64,000 nucleotides of DNA from Anthonomus grandis grandis (lineage: Eukaryota; Arthropoda; Insecta; Coleoptera; Curculionidae). The notes below the pieces were generated by a model, which ran no database searches, was not told where the DNA came from, and saw only the letters and a program-made list of their open reading frames with translations. The position numbers were made by a program, and so were the translations under genes. The stretch is taken from positions 25,523,167-25,587,166 of the forward strand of contig NC_065547.1 of NCBI RefSeq assembly GCF_022605725.1, in the 5' to 3' direction. Shown here one piece after another: positions 59,480 to 64,000 of this stretch (its first letter is position 1; each line of letters begins with the position of its first letter).

Positions 59480-60269
59480 ATTTGCAGCCAATAAATTATA
59501 CCACACTACATTGATTTTTATTTCCAAGCTCTGTTAGCACTTTTCAGGATTGTTTTCATTTGAGCACTATCCTTTATTTTAATCACCTGATCTCCATCGG
59601 TGCTGTTTATGAACACCAAGTTAGTCCTGCTCCATACAGATTTATTGCCCTTTTGACGAAGTTGCTTGGCATCTTTAAATAACTGATACATGTTTTTGTT
59701 GAGTTCTTTATTAATAAAAACACGTTTAATTTAATTACTTTTAATTACTTGAAAAGCCTTTTTCTTTATAACATCAGGATTGTGTCCAATTTCAAATGCG
59801 CTATTAATTAAAAGGGACTTTTCGCATTTTTTGTTTTCTTTATCAGAAAATTTGTTTTGCAACAGCGTAAAGTTACTACGAAGTTTTTTCCTTTTTTATT
59901 TCCTCCATTATGTCCTTCATGGTTTGGTTATTTTGATTTTTCATTTAAAGAGTTAAAAAATTCAAGGGATTGCTTCCCAGTTAAAAATTCTCTTTAGCCA
60001 CTTATTTCACCTTTCGGTTCCATTGCTAGGGTAAGTAACATGGATTCATTGGTATCATTTTTTTTAGTTTCAGGAGAAACACTTGATGTTTAGGAAAATA
60101 GCACTGTCGAAGTATATTGCCTTTTACAACTTTTGCAAGACCAACACTTATTTTATTCACTCGATTGGTACTTCTTACAGATACTACATGAGACTTTATA
60201 GGATGACTTAGGAATATTTTTGTGATAAACTATACAATAAAGTAACCTTTTGCTTGTTTTACCTGCCAT
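59480..60269 (-). pseudogene. LINE ORF1 (gag-like) relic
   Basis: Minus strand from ATG 60,269: MAGKTSKRLLYCIVYHKN, then VSCSICKKYQSSE and CWSCKSCKRQ, a Cys-rich finger of the PHD-like type found in CR1-group ORF1 proteins. A low-complexity middle follows (about 59,800-60,050). The end, RVFINKELNKNMYQLFKDAK then GNKSVWSRTNLVFI (about 59,610-59,720), matches the conserved 'ifinE.Lt...r.lf..ak.lr......vWt.nG.i' tail. ORF1 coats the element RNA. The orientation and position match the ORF2 relic downstream, so the two form one LINE copy of at least 2.4 kb. A 10-bp-arm hairpin (TTTCCCTGAT, AAAC, reverse complement; 59,247-59,270) lies between ORF1 and ORF2. Confidence 0.8.
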
Positions 60270-60779
60270 AACAGCAAGTTTAAAAGACAGATAGAAATTC
60301 GGAGGATCAATTCAAGAAAACAAAATATTAAACCAGAGTTCAAGAAAATCGTTTGTCTCAGATGACCCACCGCAATTTATTTACATTAAATAATTATTAA
60401 CAACATAGCATTCCTGAGTTTAATATATGAACTAAAACACATGAAAACAGTACTCAATTGGATTCAAACTAACTTTTGGTTTGCCGATCATATTATAGGG
60501 CGAACTTCACTAAACAGGCGATTCAAAAATAAAAATGTTAGATTACGAGTAGGTATTGATCGTATTTTTAAATACGTTGTATGTAAAATAATTCACGTTA
60601 CTCGTATACGCTATTTTATTCAGGGGGCACACTGAAATTACAACCAGAATCGGAAGCAATGCAGTGTTATAGCGAAATATTGACTTAAAACATGCTATTT
60701 TTATATAACATCCTTCCACTAAAATCGAACAAGACCGACAGAAAAAGCCAAGAAAAGCAAATTGTTGAAATACCATCTT

Positions 60780-61183
60780 TGAATAAGCCATAATTGCGGC
60801 ACGTACCGGCAAGCCGTTACTTCTTTTAGTTCTCTCGGTATAATATCCAATTTCGTTTCTCCGCCAATGATACAGGCCATGTGTTGCAAATTGTGCTGAG
60901 CCATCATCAGCTTAAATCCCCGGTAAAAGTGTAATTGCGATTTTCTCGCCTGAACGAACCCGACGGTTTTTGGGGTGTTTACAATGGGTGTAAACATTAT
61001 TCTGACACCGGTTTTAAGGCGATTTGCCCAGTGGGAAATCGCTAGAAATGGTCTCGTTCGATTTTGCTGTTCTGATTGTCGTCTTCCGTAGGTACTTGAA
61101 TTCAAGATACGTTGACGACGTTGGCAAAAAAAAGTAAATTGGATAAGTTTGAACAATAGATAATACGCACGCGATAAATTCAC
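60780..61183. other. GC-richer unique island, possible conserved non-coding element
   Basis: This is clearly less AT-rich than its surroundings, with complex unique sequence (for example GGCGATTTGCCCAGTGGG near 61,018). A 154-codon minus-strand frame covers it, but it begins at GTG, shows no domain and probably reflects base composition. It stands out as the best candidate for a conserved regulatory element or an unrecognised exon. Confidence 0.3.
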
Positions 61184-61193
61184 TATTTCTTTG

Positions 61194-61219
61194 AACCTTT
61201 AAAAGATCTTTTAAAGGTT
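61194..61219. repeat. Perfect 26-bp palindrome
   Basis: AACCTTTAAAAGA followed directly by its reverse complement, with no spacer. Confidence 0.9.
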
Positions 61220-63399
61220 AAAAACTCATTTAAAATTTAGTCTGCTATTGTATTTTCTAAAAATGTATGGAATAGAACTAATAATATCTAACGTACTAAT
61301 AATATCTTTTTTTTTAGGTAAGTAATGCCATGAACTCCTGTTTTTTTGGATTGTCATCAGTAGTACATTTTCATGTCTAAGGTAACTATAATTCAGAATA
61401 TTTAGATTAACCCAAGCAACACATCATATATTATTATCGGTAAATATATATTTATTCAATAATTTTTACATTAATTTTTGATTTTCATATATTTGTCAAA
61501 GTAATACTCAAGGTATTTTTATTAAACTATAGAATATACGTATATCATATACTATTCTGTTTACAAAAGGCCGGCATTTAAAAAAAATTACACGGGATTC
61601 ACATATATAGTGTTTAGACTCGATTACTACACCTCAAATATTTGATGAAAATGAAATGACCCCGATATCACACATATGCTACTTTGGAGCATACGATATA
61701 CTTTTGATACACGTATATATCTTATAGTGTAATATTGAAATATCATACACAGGAAAATCTAAAAAAAAATAGGAAATGCATTAACGTATATTTATAGGTC
61801 ACGTTATATATAACATAAGACACAATAATTGTACCAAATAAGATATACAAATAAAATAAAATGAAACTCAAGAATACAAATTTGCTCAAAACGAAACAAG
61901 GATTTAAAAAAGGAAATTTATTTTAGCAAAATGCAGTGGTGTACTTTTTTTTATTAAATAATACGTACGATAAATCTGTTATTGACGCCATTGGTAAAAA
62001 ATAATGTTTTTCTTTGTACGTCGAAAAATAAGTATAAAAATAATACTAAAAATTTTAATTGTCTTATATTAATTTAATTGAATCGAACGGAGGACTAAAC
62101 GTTGCACCTCCTGGTGCCTTCACCAATTTAACGCTAAAAAACAAAAGTTCACACCACCCTATTTAAACCTATTCATTAGACATATTATTACTACATATTA
62201 TATGGATATAATTGAACTTCAATTTTCTGGAAATGTAAATGCTGTCAATTATTGTTTAGTGAAGGAATTTTTAATGCATTCTAAGACGTATTTTAAGCAG
62301 TTGAAGAATTTTGGAGAAATTTTATCAACTGTCTAAAAAAAAATAATTCTAAATAATTATTTTTTTTTATTGGTAATTATTTATTTTTATAAATATAATT
62401 TATATTATTTTTTTTGTAAAGTTTCTGAAAAACAGTGATTTTGCAAAACAGTTTCTTACTAGTAAGCTATGTGGGGTGATTGGGGAGGGTAAGGGTAGTT
62501 TAACTGAAAACCCGAAAAAAATTTTGAATTTTCTATAATTAAATAATGAACATTTTGATGATGGTAAGTATATTTGTTTATTAAACACATTTTGTAAACT
62601 TCTTTAAATAACAAACAATATACCATACTTAAACATTTAATTTTTTATAAAATAAAAATTGTATATTATTAACATGTAATAAACCTTCTTGTTAAACGTA
62701 AATATCATAAACATAATGCTACAGTCTTCAACGTATATCACGGGGACATTGTATTCGATTTTTATAGTGTAAACCAAAAATAACTATCGTGTGTTACTTG
62801 CAAAATATAGTTGTATATAGGGAGTAGCTAGATTGTTGTCCGTATGCCGTGCAAACTAAGCCATATAAGCATATTCGTTACAACAACATATTCGTTACGT
62901 TGGGTCCCAATTAATAGAATTATATTAATAATCAGACTAAAGTCGATTAATCTAGTAGTTACTTAAGATATTCTTATTTGTACTGTGAACTGCACACTGC
63001 AAAACTACAATTATTAATCGATATTAAAGGCATTTTTTAAATTTGCGATACTTATGTCCTGGAACTAGTGGATTTTAAATACTTAAATAAAATATACGGT
63101 TTTTTGGACCATCTCATTTATAATTTTTGATGAAAATACAATGAAAATTAATGAAAAAAAAATATAATAGATTTTTCAAAATACAGAGAAGAATTTAAAA
63201 TCTAAATTAATAAACTAGTATTTATTGACACTATAATTATCAAATTGTCTATTTCCAGCGGATAGTTGTACCAATGAGTGAATTATAGTTAGTTCTCTGT
63301 TGGAAATGATATTAGTAACCTCATTACTTCTAAAGCTAAAAGATTCAAACTAGTTCTAATCGATTCATAATTCTAACCGATACTATTTTCGCTTATATA
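61220..63399. other. Very AT-rich sequence, nothing recognised
   Basis: Poly-A/T runs and short frames only. Confidence 0.45.
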
Positions 63400-64000
63400 A
63401 AACCTTTTGCATGGTTGTGTCCTGGTAATCCCTCCCAGTAGCGCTTTGCTTTGTTGTGTACAAGGTTTGAGATTGTGTGTTTGCCTTATTGTAGGTAATG
63501 CCTAATGCTGGTTCTGAACTTATCAGGTTGGTTCCTGCTCCTTTTTTGGCTAACTTGTCAGCCGCCTAATTTCCTGTAAGCCCAGCATGTTCCGGAATTC
63601 ATATTAGGATTTATTTTGTTCCCTTCCCCAAGAATGAGCTCGTTTTTACAGCTGGTAGGGGATTTTAGCTCTTTTAGAGCCGCCTGACTGTCACTATAGA
63701 TTTTGATGGTTCTGTTTTCAAATTAAATTTGGGTACGCATTCTTGAACAGATTTCAATGGCCTGTACTTCCGCCTGAAAAATTGATGAATGTTTCTCAAG
63801 GCAGATAGATCATTCTGTCGTTGGGTTAGTGCAGTACATTCCAGCACCTACTCCAAAATTGGTTTTGGAGCGGTCCGAATATACTCGGATGTCCACTTTT
63901 CACTTGTTCAGTTTTTATGGCTTCCCCTGCAGGTATAGTACAAATGTTTGTAACTAGAAAATGTAATTTCAAAGTTAATTCCAACCTCTATTTAGACATT
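63400..64000 (-). pseudogene. LINE RNase H domain relic, running off the window
   Basis: Minus strand from about 63,900: DIRVYSDRSKTNFGVGAGMY ('iytDGSk..ngvGaGvy', first Asp), HSSIFQAEVQAIEICSRM (Glu), IKIYSDSQAALKELKSP (Asp), then shifted frames giving LAKKGAG-like and SEPALGI sequence. At the end, LVHNKAKRYWEGLPGHNHAK (about 63,410-63,470) matches the 'w...p...qaK' region after RNase H. Same general Jockey/LOA/R1 type as the relic at 48.1-48.5 kb but a different copy. The RT would lie beyond base 64,000. Confidence 0.85.

Noticed and set aside
60719..61183. 154-codon minus-strand open frame, the second longest in the window
   Set aside because: It begins at GTG, has no domain or codon pattern I recognise, and coincides with a local rise in GC that makes stops rarer. 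Kept only as a non-coding island.
1..64000. CRISPR arrays, operons, ribosome binding sites, rRNA or tRNA genes
   Set aside because: None seen. The sequence is eukaryotic and repeat-derived; direct repeats found are isolated duplications without spacers.

Overview
This is AT-rich eukaryotic DNA, almost certainly from an insect; a beetle is a guess based only on transposon content. I see no intact host gene, no rRNA, tRNA or CRISPR array, and no bacterial-style operon. Nearly all recognisable coding sequence is decayed transposon, and the longest open frames are transposase pieces or chance frames. The window reads as a gene desert or large intron in which mobile elements of many ages have piled up on each other.

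Layout. 1-10 kb: AT-rich filler, twin hairpins near 0.75 kb, a mariner relic at 2.8-3.8 kb (minus) and a mariner-like relic at 6.5-7.3 kb (plus). 10-18 kb: a nearly full-length but broken transposase of the DUF4817/DDE type at 10.5-11.6 kb, a 605-bp element with 28-bp terminal repeats and a 9-bp target duplication, a short GC-rich island, and a Tc1 relic carrying a 223-bp tandem duplication. 19.36-26.22 kb: a complete but dead Ginger-type DNA transposon (gypsy-like integrase, TIRs starting TGTTA, 4-bp TAAA duplication). Inside it is a nest of further elements: two TA-flanked foldback elements in the centre of a palindrome, and a 1.9-kb mariner-like element in the centre of one of those foldbacks. 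26.4-41.3 kb: another small mariner-like element, a gypsy RT scrap, several LINE reverse-transcriptase relics, LTR gag relics, and an RTE-like LINE split cleanly by a 1.48-kb mariner-like element. 41.3-64 kb: sparse relics (gag, hAT, LINE RT, LINE RNase H, a DUF4817 transposase), then a CR1/Jockey-like LINE with recognisable ORF1 and ORF2 at 57.8-60.3 kb.

The most striking observation is the repeated insertion of TA-target elements at or next to the centres of palindromes, giving a Russian-doll structure at 19.98-23.82 kb and a simpler case at 26.4-27.26 kb. The foldback arms also carry four copies of a motif close to the CTCF consensus. A few less AT-rich unique islands (about 9.2, 18.2, 36.3 and 61.0 kb) could be conserved non-coding elements, but this cannot be tested from one sequence.

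Protein family calls come from recognising motifs by eye. No database search was run, and relic boundaries are approximate unless a target duplication or terminal repeat is stated.
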